64,000 nucleotides of DNA from Cyclobacteriaceae bacterium (lineage in GTDB: Bacteria; Bacteroidota; Bacteroidia; Cytophagales; Cyclobacteriaceae): assembly GCA_016786585.1 (NCBI GenBank), contig JAEUUI010000006.1, positions 1 to 64,000 on the forward strand, written 5' to 3'. The notes beneath the pieces are model-generated. The model ran no database searches, had not been told where the DNA came from, and worked only from the letters and a program-made list of their open reading frames with translations. Shown here one piece after another: positions 51,641 through 60,503 of the stretch (its first letter is position 1; each line of letters begins with the position of its first letter). The position numbers were made by a program, and so were the translations under genes.

Positions 51641-53878
51641 ATGAAAAATGCTCTCTTACTCATTTGTCTTTTAGTTGCTGGCGCAGCGTTCGCGCAGGAA
51701 AAAGGCTGGCAGGGCAAGTTTGAACAACTTGATCAAATGCTGCCTACACCTAACGAAACCCGTAGCGGATCCGGAGCACCCGGACCAAAATACTGGCAAC
51801 AACAGGCCGACTACGTTATTAATGCCGAATTGAATGATGAAAATCAAAGCATTACCGGCTCTGAAACGATCACGTATACCAATAACTCACCCGATCCACT
51901 TAAGTATCTGTGGATTCAGCTCGATCAGAATATCAATGAGCAGGGTAACAACACGCAAAAAACTTCCACCAACTCAGTAACAAATAATATCAATACGAAA
52001 GCTATCGCAGGGAATGCAGGCTTGTATGATTTCGATGGTGGATTCAAAATCAAGTTCGTAAAAGATGCCTCCGGAAAAGCACTGCCGTATTTCATCAATC
52101 AAACGATGATGCGCGTTGATCTGCCGAAACCACTTACTACAGGCCAAAAAGTTTCATTCTCCATCGACTGGTCGTTTAACATTAATGATCGTGTAAGGGG
52201 TGCAACTCCAAATGATGGAAGAAGCGGGATGGAGTATTTTCCAAAAGACGACAACTATCTGTACATCATCGCGCAATGGTTCCCGCGCATGTGTGTGTAT
52301 GACGACCTCATTGGCTGGCAGAACAAGCAGTTTCTCGGTCAGGGTGAGTTTACCTTGTCGTTCGGAAATTACCAGGTTAATCTCACGGTGCCTGCCGACC
52401 ACGTTGTTGCCGGAACCGGGATGGTGCAAAATCTGAAAGAGGTTCTTACTTCAGAGCAATACTCACGTTTCGAAAAAGCGAAGACTTCGTTCGATAAACC
52501 AGTCGTTATCTGCAACCAGCAGGAAGCGATGCAGCGCGAAAAATCGAAATCAAAACAAAAGAAGACCTGGAAATTCACTGCGGATAACGTTCGTGATTTT
52601 GCCTTCGCTACTTCCCGCAAATTCATCTGGGACGCACAGGCTGTGAAGATTGCCGACAAAACAGTTCTCGCTATGTCGTATTATCCGAAAGAAGGTAATC
52701 CGCTGTGGGAAAAAGAATCCACCCAGGCTGTGAAGAATACACTGCTTGGATATTCAAAGTTCAGCATTAATTATCCATATCCGCAGGCGACTTCCGTTCA
52801 CGCGGCTTCTTTGGGAATGGAGTATCCGATGATTTGTTTTAATCACGGCCGTCCGAAAGACGATGGTACGTATACGGATCAGTTAAAATGGGGAATGATT
52901 GGTGTGATTGTTCACGAAGTTGGGCACAACTTCTTCCCGATGATCATCAACAGCGATGAACGCCAGACCACCTGGATGGATGAAGGATTAAACACGTTTG
53001 TTCAACACCTCACGCAAACAATGTACTACCCCGACATGCCGTCACGCAGAGGACCAGCTGCTATGATTGTGCCTTATATGAAGAGTGATCCAACCTTACA
53101 ACGTCCGCTGATGGTGAACTCCGAATCGGTTGTTCGTTCCAACTTCGGAAATGAGCAGTACGCAAAGTGCGCCACTGCGCTGAATATTCTTCGTGAAACG
53201 GTTATGGGTCCGGAACTGTTTGATAAGGCTTTTAAGGAATATTGTGAACGCTGGGCATTCAAGCATCCGAAACCGGCCGACCTTTTCCGTACGCTGGAAG
53301 ATGCGTCTGCCGTTGACCTGGATTGGTTCTGGCGCGGATGGTTCTTCACAACCGATAACAACAACCAGTCAATCGCCAAAGTGAAATGGTTTAAAACCAA
53401 CACGGAAACAAAAACTATCGAAAACAAGAATATCACGGCAAAGGAAGGCGACCTGAACAGCACAACATCCGGAACACTTGACTTTAGTGCCGGTCCGCAG
53501 CCGTTAACAGTTGCCAATACTCCGGAAGGGGCTTATGGCGATTTCAGAAGCCGCGTTGATGATAAGGCTATTCTCGCCAAACTGAACGGCAAAAATATTT
53601 ATGAAGTAACGTTTGCCAACAAAGGCGGACTGGTGATGCCGGTAATTATCGAATGGACATACAAAGACGGCACTAAGGAAATTGAGAAGATTCCGGCCGA
53701 GATCTGGCGTTTGAATGAGCAGGTTGCGACAAAAACATTCGTGAAAGACAAAGAGGTTGTTAACATTGTTCTGGATCCGAAAGGCGAGACAGCGGATGTA
53801 AGTCTGGAAGACAACGTGTTCCCGCGCAAGGAAGAAGCCTCACAATTTGACAAGTTCAAAAAATCTGGTGGTAACTAA
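51641..53878 (+). CDS. M1 family metallopeptidase
   Basis: A 745-residue exported peptidase with a signal peptide (cleavage after Ala-Ala-Phe-Ala). The gluzincin motif is complete: HEVGH at 425-429 and Glu448, that is HExxH-x18-E, inside WMDEGLN. The N-terminal beta domain, thermolysin-like core and C-terminal domain are in usual order. It probably trims peptides from the periplasm. The GAMEN substrate motif is replaced by SLGMEYPMICF, a common variant in secreted Bacteroidota M1 enzymes. It follows the HupE gene and ends with a strong terminator. Confidence 0.93.
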   Translation: MKNALLLICLLVAGAAFAQEKGWQGKFEQLDQMLPTPNETRSGSGAPGPKYWQQQADYVINAELNDENQSITGSETITYTNNSPDPLKYLWIQLDQNINEQGNNTQKTSTNSVTNNINTKAIAGNAGLYDFDGGFKIKFVKDASGKALPYFINQTMMRVDLPKPLTTGQKVSFSIDWSFNINDRVRGATPNDGRSGMEYFPKDDNYLYIIAQWFPRMCVYDDLIGWQNKQFLGQGEFTLSFGNYQVNLTVPADHVVAGTGMVQNLKEVLTSEQYSRFEKAKTSFDKPVVICNQQEAMQREKSKSKQKKTWKFTADNVRDFAFATSRKFIWDAQAVKIADKTVLAMSYYPKEGNPLWEKESTQAVKNTLLGYSKFSINYPYPQATSVHAASLGMEYPMICFNHGRPKDDGTYTDQLKWGMIGVIVHEVGHNFFPMIINSDERQTTWMDEGLNTFVQHLTQTMYYPDMPSRRGPAAMIVPYMKSDPTLQRPLMVNSESVVRSNFGNEQYAKCATALNILRETVMGPELFDKAFKEYCERWAFKHPKPADLFRTLEDASAVDLDWFWRGWFFTTDNNNQSIAKVKWFKTNTETKTIENKNITAKEGDLNSTTSGTLDFSAGPQPLTVANTPEGAYGDFRSRVDDKAILAKLNGKNIYEVTFANKGGLVMPVIIEWTYKDGTKEIEKIPAEIWRLNEQVATKTFVKDKEVVNIVLDPKGETADVSLEDNVFPRKEEASQFDKFKKSGGN

Positions 53879-53911
53879 TATTGGTTTTTGAATCTCGAAA
53901 GAAGAACTTAG

Positions 53912-53938
53912 TCGCCCGGAAATCCGGGCGATTTTTTT
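53912..53938 (+). terminator. Terminator after M1 peptidase, abutting DUF3667
   Basis: TCGCCCGG, loop AAAT, CCGGGCGA and seven Ts. The T-run ends four bases before the DUF3667 start codon. Confidence 0.9.
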
Positions 53939-53941
53939 GAT

Positions 53942-54709
53942 ATGACTACCTGTAAGAACTGCACTAACACTTTCGAGGGCAACTACTGCCCGAACTGTTC
54001 ACAAAAAGCCGATACGCATCGGTTTACAATTAAGCACTTGGCACATGAGTTCTTTCATGCATTCACACATGCTGATAAAGGAATTTTCTTTCTGGGCAAA
54101 GAGTTGTTTATCCGGCCGGGTAAAGTAGCGCGCGAATTCAATGAAGGGAAACGGAAAAAATACTTTAATCCGATTACTTATCTCCTGCTGGTGATGGCGC
54201 TTCAGATTTACCTTTCAAAAAAAACAGACATCAACACGTACTATGTCAATCAGATTACTGCGGATCAGAAGGTGTCGAATCCTGATCAGAAGCAGGAGTA
54301 TCAGAATTTCATGAACGTAATGGCAACCGTACAGGAGAATCTGCAAGAGCACGGCAAACTAATGAACTTTCTGTTCATACCGATATTGGCTGTTTTCACA
54401 TGGATGATGTTCCGGAAATCGGAATTTAATTATGCAGAAACACTTGTTTTATCGGTTATGTACATGGGGCACATCCTTTTGCTCTACATTTTGGTTTGCA
54501 TCATTCCATTCGTTTTGTATCCGGAAAGTGTAGGGCTAACAACAACGCTTTACATGGTACTCACACTCGGCTATCATGCTCTTGCTGCCAGGCAGTTCTA
54601 TCGACAGGGTTGGGCGAAAACTATTCTAAAGTCACTTTTAATTCAGCTTTTATATTACGTGACGATTATGCTTACCGTGTTCGCCTTAACAATTTATCTG
54701 CTTTCTTAA
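53942..54709 (+). CDS. DUF3667 membrane protein with zinc ribbon
   Basis: A 255-residue protein. The N-terminal zinc ribbon has Cys4, Cys7, Cys16 and Cys19 (CKNC and CPNC), followed by the conserved HEFFHAFTHADKGIFF segment and about four membrane helices in residues 75-255. Family function is unknown. Its ATG lies only three bases after the T-run of the M1 terminator, so it must be read through or have a promoter inside the upstream hairpin region. Its stop is three bases from the convergent channel-like gene. Confidence 0.85.
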   Translation: MTTCKNCTNTFEGNYCPNCSQKADTHRFTIKHLAHEFFHAFTHADKGIFFLGKELFIRPGKVAREFNEGKRKKYFNPITYLLLVMALQIYLSKKTDINTYYVNQITADQKVSNPDQKQEYQNFMNVMATVQENLQEHGKLMNFLFIPILAVFTWMMFRKSEFNYAETLVLSVMYMGHILLLYILVCIIPFVLYPESVGLTTTLYMVLTLGYHALAARQFYRQGWAKTILKSLLIQLLYYVTIMLTVFALTIYLLS

Positions 54710-54712
54710 GCG

Positions 54713-55057
54713 CTACTCTTCATCTACGTGAAGCTTATGCAAAAAGCGATGTACAATTGGTGAGAGAAACACCGCTACCGTACTCAGGAAAACAACTCCG
54801 CTGAAGATCGAATAGAACGAGGCGAAAAGTTTAGCCGCGTCATTTTTCATCGCATCGATTGGTCCCATGCCGGTAAGAATCATCGATGCATTTAACAACG
54901 CATCGATCCAGCCCAGGTCGTTGATGTAATGATAGCCGAGTATGCCAATCCCAAGCGATGTTCCCAACAGTACAGCCGAAAAAAATGTGTACCGTACGAT
55001 CCGTTTAATAAACTTGTCAAACGGTAACAGCGGTTCCGATTGGTGCTCGAAGTCCAT
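54713..55057 (-). CDS. Two-TM protein resembling a K+ channel pore, filter degenerate
   Basis: A 114-residue protein with TM1 (about residues 23-45), a pore-helix-like segment (residues 50-61, WIDALLNASMIL), then TGMGP (residues 62-66) where K+ channels have TVGYG, and TM2 (about residues 78-100). The layout is that of a minimal Ion_trans_2 pore. The missing filter Tyr-Gly argues against normal K+ selectivity. It may conduct other ions or act as a different membrane protein. Its start overlaps the stop of the racemase/dehydratase gene by one base, so coupled translation is likely. Confidence 0.72.
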   Translation of the reverse strand: MDFEHQSEPLLPFDKFIKRIVRYTFFSAVLLGTSLGIGILGYHYINDLGWIDALLNASMILTGMGPIDAMKNDAAKLFASFYSIFSGVVFLSTVAVFLSPIVHRFLHKLHVDEE

Positions 55058-56004
55058 TATTTAATAAATAATTTCAATGCCTTTTCCAGGTCAACATTTC
55101 CTCCTGACAGGATGATGCCGACCTTCTTTCCGGCAAAAGCCGGTTTTTCCTTCAGCAATCCAGCAAAGGGCACGGCACACGAAGGTTCAATAATCATCTT
55201 CATCCGTTCCCAGATCAACCGCATTGCCTCAACTATTTCCGCATCTGTGACCGTGATAACGCGGTCCACATTTTCTTTGATGATTGGAAATGTCTTATCG
55301 CCAAGTGTAGTGAGCAATCCATCCGCTATTGTGTTGGATTGTGATAGCTCAATCTTTCCGCTTTGAAGCGAACGGAACGCATCATCTGCGCCCGCGGGCT
55401 CCCCAGCAATAACTTTTGTTTTCGGATTAAAGTATTTTGCTGCGAGCAGTGTGCCACTCAATAATCCGCCCCCGCCCACCGGTGCCATGATGTAATCGAG
55501 ATCATTAACCTCCTCGAAAAGTTCTTTCGCGGCTGTAGCCTGACCGGTCATCACATGATAATTATTAAAAGGGTGAATTTCGGTTGCGCCGGTTTTAGCA
55601 ATTACTTCTGCCAGTGTTGTTTCGCGTGCCTTGAGGTTTGGTTCACACTCAAAAATTTGCCCACCATAACCTTTAACGCCTTCTTTTTTAATGAGCGGAG
55701 CATTATTCGGCATCACGATGTAAGCAGGAATGCCAAGAATTTTTGCTGCGCGGGCGATGGCCTGCGCATGATTACCTGACGAGTGCGTGGCAATTCCCTT
55801 TGAGCGTTGATCAGCCGGGATTTGCATGGCTGCATTCATGGCACCACGCGCTTTGAACGCACCAACGTTTTGTAGGTTCTCGCATTTAAAATAAATGCTG
55901 CATCCGGCAATGTCGTTAATGCTGTGCGAGGTTTGCACGGGCGTGCGATGAACATGCGGCCTGATTCGCTCGTGCGCCTGTTCGATATCGTGTTTGGTAA
56001 TCAT
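55057..56004 (-). CDS. PLP-dependent threonine dehydratase / serine racemase-like enzyme
   Basis: A 315-residue fold-type II PLP enzyme. The Schiff-base lysine is in NVGAFKARGA, the phosphate cradle is APVGGGGLLSG, and the SSGNHAQAIA loop is present. The length fits the catalytic-only serine racemase / biodegradative threonine dehydratase group, without the ACT-like regulatory domain of IlvA. It deaminates or racemises hydroxy amino acids. A longer frame starts with TTG; ATG 56004 is used, eight bases after the polA stop. Linked with polA upstream and the channel-like protein downstream. Confidence 0.88.
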   Translation of the reverse strand: MITKHDIEQAHERIRPHVHRTPVQTSHSINDIAGCSIYFKCENLQNVGAFKARGAMNAAMQIPADQRSKGIATHSSGNHAQAIARAAKILGIPAYIVMPNNAPLIKKEGVKGYGGQIFECEPNLKARETTLAEVIAKTGATEIHPFNNYHVMTGQATAAKELFEEVNDLDYIMAPVGGGGLLSGTLLAAKYFNPKTKVIAGEPAGADDAFRSLQSGKIELSQSNTIADGLLTTLGDKTFPIIKENVDRVITVTDAEIVEAMRLIWERMKMIIEPSCAVPFAGLLKEKPAFAGKKVGIILSGGNVDLEKALKLFIK

Positions 56005-56012
56005 AGCTATTA

Positions 56013-58742
56013 TTAATGCGCGTCCAGCCAATTGTCGGCAACGCCTACCTCCACTTCCATCGGTACATCGAGGATCACGGCATGTTCCATCAGCTTTCGC
56101 ACATTGTCCTTCACCTTATCCACTTCGCTTTTATGCACGTCAAACACCAATTCATCGTGCACTTGCATAATCATTTTGGTCTTCAGGTTTTCTTTGACCA
56201 GCCAACGCTGAATGTTGATCATCGCAAGTTTGATAATGTCGGCAGCACTACCCTGGATGGGTGCATTAATAGCGTTTCGCTCTGCAAAGCCGCGGGTTGT
56301 TACGTTTCGTGAATTAATATCACGCAGATAGCGCCTGCGGCCTAAGATCGTTTCAACAAACTCGGTGTCGCGCGCCTGAATAATTGAATTATCCATGTAG
56401 CGTTTGATCGCGTGAAACTCTTTAAAGTATGAGTCGATTATTTCGGAAGCCTCCGTTCTGGAAATACCCAGATTCTGCGAAAGTCCAAACGCTGTACTGC
56501 CATACAGAATACCAAAGTTTACTTCTTTCGCCTTCCGCCTCATATCGGGCGTTACTTTATCAAGCGATACCTTGAAAACTTTTGCGGCAGTAGTGGTATG
56601 GATATCGCGCTTGTTTTTAAACGCATCGATCATAATTTCATCTTTCGCGAACGATGCCGCGATGCGCAATTCAATTTGCGAATAGTCGGCCGACATGAAC
56701 AGGTAATCTTTATCGCGCGCCACAAAGGCTTTACGGATCTGACGGCCTTTTTCAGTTCGGATCGGAATGTTCTGAAGATTCGGGTTGTTCGAGCTTAATC
56801 TTCCTGTTGCCGCAACCGCCTGACGATAATCGGTGTGAACACGGGCATCACGCTTGCTGATCAATCGCGGTAACGCATCCACGTACGTTGAACGGAGTTT
56901 TTCGTATTCTCGATAGTCGAGAATTTTTTGTGCTACCGGGTTGTCGTTCGCGAGCTTGAGTAATACATCTTCGCCGGTTGCGTATTGGCCAGTCTTCGTT
57001 TTTTTGATTTTTCCTTCGCCAAGTTTCAACTTGTCAAATAAAATCTCTCCCAACTGCTTGGGCGATCCGATGTTAAATTCCTGACCTGCGATCTTATAAA
57101 TTTCCTTTTGAACTTTCTCGCTTTCTTTCCGCAGCTCTTCCGACATTTTTGCGAGCGCTTTTTCATCGATGCGCACGCCTTCATATTCCATGGTGGCGAG
57201 TACCTTCATCAGCGGCATTTCCACATCTTTCATCAACTTCACGTGACGTCTTTTTTCAAGCTCCTTCGAAAGTTTCTGACGCAGCTGCAGAACGAGGTCT
57301 GCCCGTTCGCATGCCTGGTAGAGCGAACTTTGCTGACCTTCTTCCATCAACTGATAGCCGAGGTAAAGCGAACAAAGCATTTTCAGATCGTGCGAAGCTT
57401 CAGGCTCAATCAGATAATGCGCAACGGTTGTATCGAACAATGTTCCGCACAAATCAATGGAATATTCTTTTAACGCGAGCAAAACGCCTTTCAGATTATG
57501 ACCTGTTTTATCCGTGCGTTCATCTGAAAGTATAACAGAAAATTCGGTGAGCGCTGTTTTTGCATCTTCCGGATCAAATGAAAGCAAGGCCGCTTCTCCG
57601 GGCGCCCACGCAAACGCAAAACCAATAAGAACACCGTCTTTGTAAATCGATTCGATTGAAAATCCTGCCTGCAATTTTAGTTTCTCCAGCAGCTCTTTCC
57701 GCAGCGAAGATGTATCGATCAGTTTGTAATTAACCTTATCGGATGAAAACGTTCTTGCTTCAGCAGTCACTTCAGTTTCTGCCGGTTCAGGTGCTCCGCC
57801 AAACATCGAGAGCTGTGCGGTTTTCGGAGAAACGATAGCCGCAGCTGCCTGCTGTGCTGCCGTGCCGCCACCAAAAATGCGCGGCATCATGGTTTTGAAT
57901 TCAAGCTCTTCAATGATCGGTTTCAGCTTCGCTTCATCCGGACCTGTATATAAGAGTGCCTCCTCATCAAAGTGAACTGGTACATCCAGGGAAATGGTAG
58001 CGAGCTGTTTTGAAAGAATAGCTTGCTGCCCGAATTCCTCCACACGTTCTTTTTGTTTGCCCTTTAACTGGTGGGCATTTTTCACGATGTTTTCTACCGT
58101 ACCGAATTTTTTAATGAGTTCAGCTGCCGTCTTCGGACCGATACCCGGAATACCCGGGATGTTGTCGGATGCATCGCCCTGCAATCCGAGAATATCAATC
58201 ACCTGCGATACGTTTTCGATGTCCCATTTCTCACAGACTTCTTTCGGGCCCATAATATCCACCGCATTACCCATGTAAGCAGGCTTGTATAGATGAATAT
58301 GCTCGGTAACAAGCTGACCGAAGTCCTTATCAGGTGTCATCATAAACACCTCGAAGCCCAGCTTTTCCGCTTCTTTCGCGAGTGTACCGATAATATCGTC
58401 GGCTTCGAAGCCATCCATTTCAAGAACCGGAATGTTGAAGCCCCGAATAATCTCTTTCACTTTCGGAATTCCGTAACGTATGTCTTCAGGAGTCTCCTGC
58501 CGGGTGGCTTTGTATTCTTTATAGATCTGATCGCGAAATGTTTTTGCGGACGTATCGAACGCTACGCCAATGTGCGTAGGCTTTTGCTTGGTAAGAACTT
58601 CCAGAAGTGTATTGGTAAATCCGAACGGAACGGAGGTATTGATTCCTTTTGAATTAATGCGGGGTGTTTTGGTGAATGCAAAGTGTGCACGGTAAACAAG
58701 CGCGTAAGCATCAAGAAGAAAAAGTCGTTTTGTTTCAGCCAT
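56013..58742 (-). CDS. polA: DNA polymerase I with degenerate proofreading site
   Basis: A 909-residue PolA. The 5'-3' exonuclease/FEN domain (about residues 1-290) keeps the family motifs (FLLDAYALVYRAHF, GFEADDIIGTL). The middle 3'-5' exonuclease domain spans about residues 340-500. The polymerase domain has motif A (SADYSQIELR), motif B (RRKAKEVNFGILYG) and motif C (QVHDELVF), all complete. In the proofreading domain, E. coli Asp355, Asp424 and Asp501 positions carry Ser362, Val420 and Arg480; only Glu364 remains. Proofreading is therefore probably lost while repair synthesis stays. The ATG at 58742 is used. Confidence 0.95.
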   Translation of the reverse strand: MAETKRLFLLDAYALVYRAHFAFTKTPRINSKGINTSVPFGFTNTLLEVLTKQKPTHIGVAFDTSAKTFRDQIYKEYKATRQETPEDIRYGIPKVKEIIRGFNIPVLEMDGFEADDIIGTLAKEAEKLGFEVFMMTPDKDFGQLVTEHIHLYKPAYMGNAVDIMGPKEVCEKWDIENVSQVIDILGLQGDASDNIPGIPGIGPKTAAELIKKFGTVENIVKNAHQLKGKQKERVEEFGQQAILSKQLATISLDVPVHFDEEALLYTGPDEAKLKPIIEELEFKTMMPRIFGGGTAAQQAAAAIVSPKTAQLSMFGGAPEPAETEVTAEARTFSSDKVNYKLIDTSSLRKELLEKLKLQAGFSIESIYKDGVLIGFAFAWAPGEAALLSFDPEDAKTALTEFSVILSDERTDKTGHNLKGVLLALKEYSIDLCGTLFDTTVAHYLIEPEASHDLKMLCSLYLGYQLMEEGQQSSLYQACERADLVLQLRQKLSKELEKRRHVKLMKDVEMPLMKVLATMEYEGVRIDEKALAKMSEELRKESEKVQKEIYKIAGQEFNIGSPKQLGEILFDKLKLGEGKIKKTKTGQYATGEDVLLKLANDNPVAQKILDYREYEKLRSTYVDALPRLISKRDARVHTDYRQAVAATGRLSSNNPNLQNIPIRTEKGRQIRKAFVARDKDYLFMSADYSQIELRIAASFAKDEIMIDAFKNKRDIHTTTAAKVFKVSLDKVTPDMRRKAKEVNFGILYGSTAFGLSQNLGISRTEASEIIDSYFKEFHAIKRYMDNSIIQARDTEFVETILGRRRYLRDINSRNVTTRGFAERNAINAPIQGSAADIIKLAMINIQRWLVKENLKTKMIMQVHDELVFDVHKSEVDKVKDNVRKLMEHAVILDVPMEVEVGVADNWLDAH

Positions 58743-58821
58743 GGGGGCTAAGGTAGAAAAGAACACCTTTTGTTTTTACTGTTTTCTGAGTAAATCGTAT
58801 TAACCTAAACGCTCCTCCGGC

Positions 58822-60465
58822 ATGTCTTCCAGTCCACTCGCCCAATTTCTTAAATGGGAAAAAGAAATTCCCGATCAGATCTTTCTTCGTCAACCCGTTT
58901 CCGGGGAATGGAAAACGTGGACGTACCGTCAGGCGGGTAATGAAATCCGCAGGATTGCTGCCGGCATCAAAGCAACCGGCATCCCCGAAAAAAGTAATGT
59001 TGCGATTCTTTCTAAAAACTGTGCCCACTGGCCCATGGCCGATCTCGCCATTATGATGTGCGGTCATGTTTCGGTTCCGCTGTATGCAACGCTTTCCGCG
59101 CATGCCATCCAGCAGATTCTCGAGCATAGCGAAAGCAAACTGGTAATTATCGGTAAGCTTGATGATTATTCGCAGCAGCAAAGTGGAATCCCGAAAGACG
59201 TCATCCGTGTTGGTATTGGCTTGTATGGCATACATGAAAACAATACCTGGGAAGAGTGGGTTGAAAAGAATACCCCAGTAACGGAAACATTTTCATGGAA
59301 GGCTGAAGACCTGTTAACCATTATCTACACATCCGGAACCACTGGGAAGCCGAAAGGCGTAATGCACACCGTGAATGCATTTGATGCAACCGTACGTCAG
59401 GCTACCCAGGAACTCAATCTGCGGAAGCATCCGAACTTGTTTTCATACCTGCCGATGTCGCACATTGCGGAACGAATGGGTATTGAAATGATTGCCATTT
59501 ACGATGGCGGAACATTGTCTTTCGCAGAATCGCTTGAGCTGTTCCCGAAAAACCTGATGGATACGCAGCCCACAACATTCTTTGCGGTTCCACGCATTTG
59601 GGCAAAGTTCAAGGAAAAAATTCTTGAAAAGCTTCCGCAGAGAAAACTCGATACGCTGTTGTCGATTCCGGTTGTTCGATCGCTTGTTCGAAAAAGTATC
59701 CAAAAGAAACTTGGGGTCGCGAAAGCGGAATACATCGTGAGCGGAGCAGCTCCGTTATCTCCCGACTTAATTTATTGGTTTGAAAAACTCGGCATAAATA
59801 TTTTACAGGCCTATGGCATGACGGAAGACTGCGTTTATGCACACTTCAATCGGCCGTATGCAAATCGCCCCGGAACAGTCGGTAAACCACTGAAAGGTTT
59901 GACCGTGAAAATTGCTAATGATGGTGAAATCCGGTTGAAAAGTCCGGGAAACACCATTGGATATTATAAAGAGCCTGAATTAACCAAACAGCTTTTTGAT
60001 GAAGAGGGCTATTTACGCACAGGCGACATGGGTGAAGTTTCGGCTGATGGTTTTTTAACGATTACCGGTCGCACGAAAGATCAATTCAAAACCGACAAAG
60101 GAAAATACATTGCGCCCGCACCGATTGAGATGAAACTGGCGCTCAATACCGACATTGAACAGGTTTGCGTTGTGGGCATGGGTGTTCCCCAGCCTTTGGC
60201 ACTGGTTGTGCTGTCGGCCGCAGGGAAAAATAAATCGAAGGAAGAGTTAATCGCGAGCATTAGTCAGTCGATAGCTGAATTAAATCCATCCCTCGAATCG
60301 TACGAGGCAATTGAAAAAGCGGTTGTTATGAAAGATGACTGGACAATTGAAAACGGGCTGATGACACCTTCGATGAAGCTTAAACGAAACGAGCTTGAGA
60401 AAATTCACCTTCCGAAATACCCGAAGTGGTATCAGCTTCCGGGGCGGGTAGTGTGGGAAAATTAG
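58822..60465 (+). CDS. AMP-forming long-chain acyl-CoA synthetase
   Basis: A 547-residue adenylate-forming enzyme. The ATP/AMP motif YTSGTTGKPKGVMHT, the AYGMTEDCVY core and the C-terminal YLRTGDMGEVSADGFL and GRTKDQFKTDKGKYI hinge are all present. It activates fatty acids as acyl-CoA through acyl-AMP. The length and the shape of the last hundred residues fit the FadD-like long-chain group, though aromatic acids are possible. It is monocistronic and divergent from polA. Confidence 0.92.
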   Translation: MSSSPLAQFLKWEKEIPDQIFLRQPVSGEWKTWTYRQAGNEIRRIAAGIKATGIPEKSNVAILSKNCAHWPMADLAIMMCGHVSVPLYATLSAHAIQQILEHSESKLVIIGKLDDYSQQQSGIPKDVIRVGIGLYGIHENNTWEEWVEKNTPVTETFSWKAEDLLTIIYTSGTTGKPKGVMHTVNAFDATVRQATQELNLRKHPNLFSYLPMSHIAERMGIEMIAIYDGGTLSFAESLELFPKNLMDTQPTTFFAVPRIWAKFKEKILEKLPQRKLDTLLSIPVVRSLVRKSIQKKLGVAKAEYIVSGAAPLSPDLIYWFEKLGINILQAYGMTEDCVYAHFNRPYANRPGTVGKPLKGLTVKIANDGEIRLKSPGNTIGYYKEPELTKQLFDEEGYLRTGDMGEVSADGFLTITGRTKDQFKTDKGKYIAPAPIEMKLALNTDIEQVCVVGMGVPQPLALVVLSAAGKNKSKEELIASISQSIAELNPSLESYEAIEKAVVMKDDWTIENGLMTPSMKLKRNELEKIHLPKYPKWYQLPGRVVWEN

Positions 60466-60495
60466 TACAGGGCAACAAAATTTATCGCCCTGCAC
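60465..60495. terminator. Weak hairpin between acyl-CoA synthetase and hydrolase
   Basis: GTACAGGGC and GCCCTGCAC with one mismatch and a 13-base loop, between convergent genes. No clear T-run, so it may be a weak bidirectional terminator. Confidence 0.4.
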
Positions 60496-60503
60496 GTGAT
60501 TGC

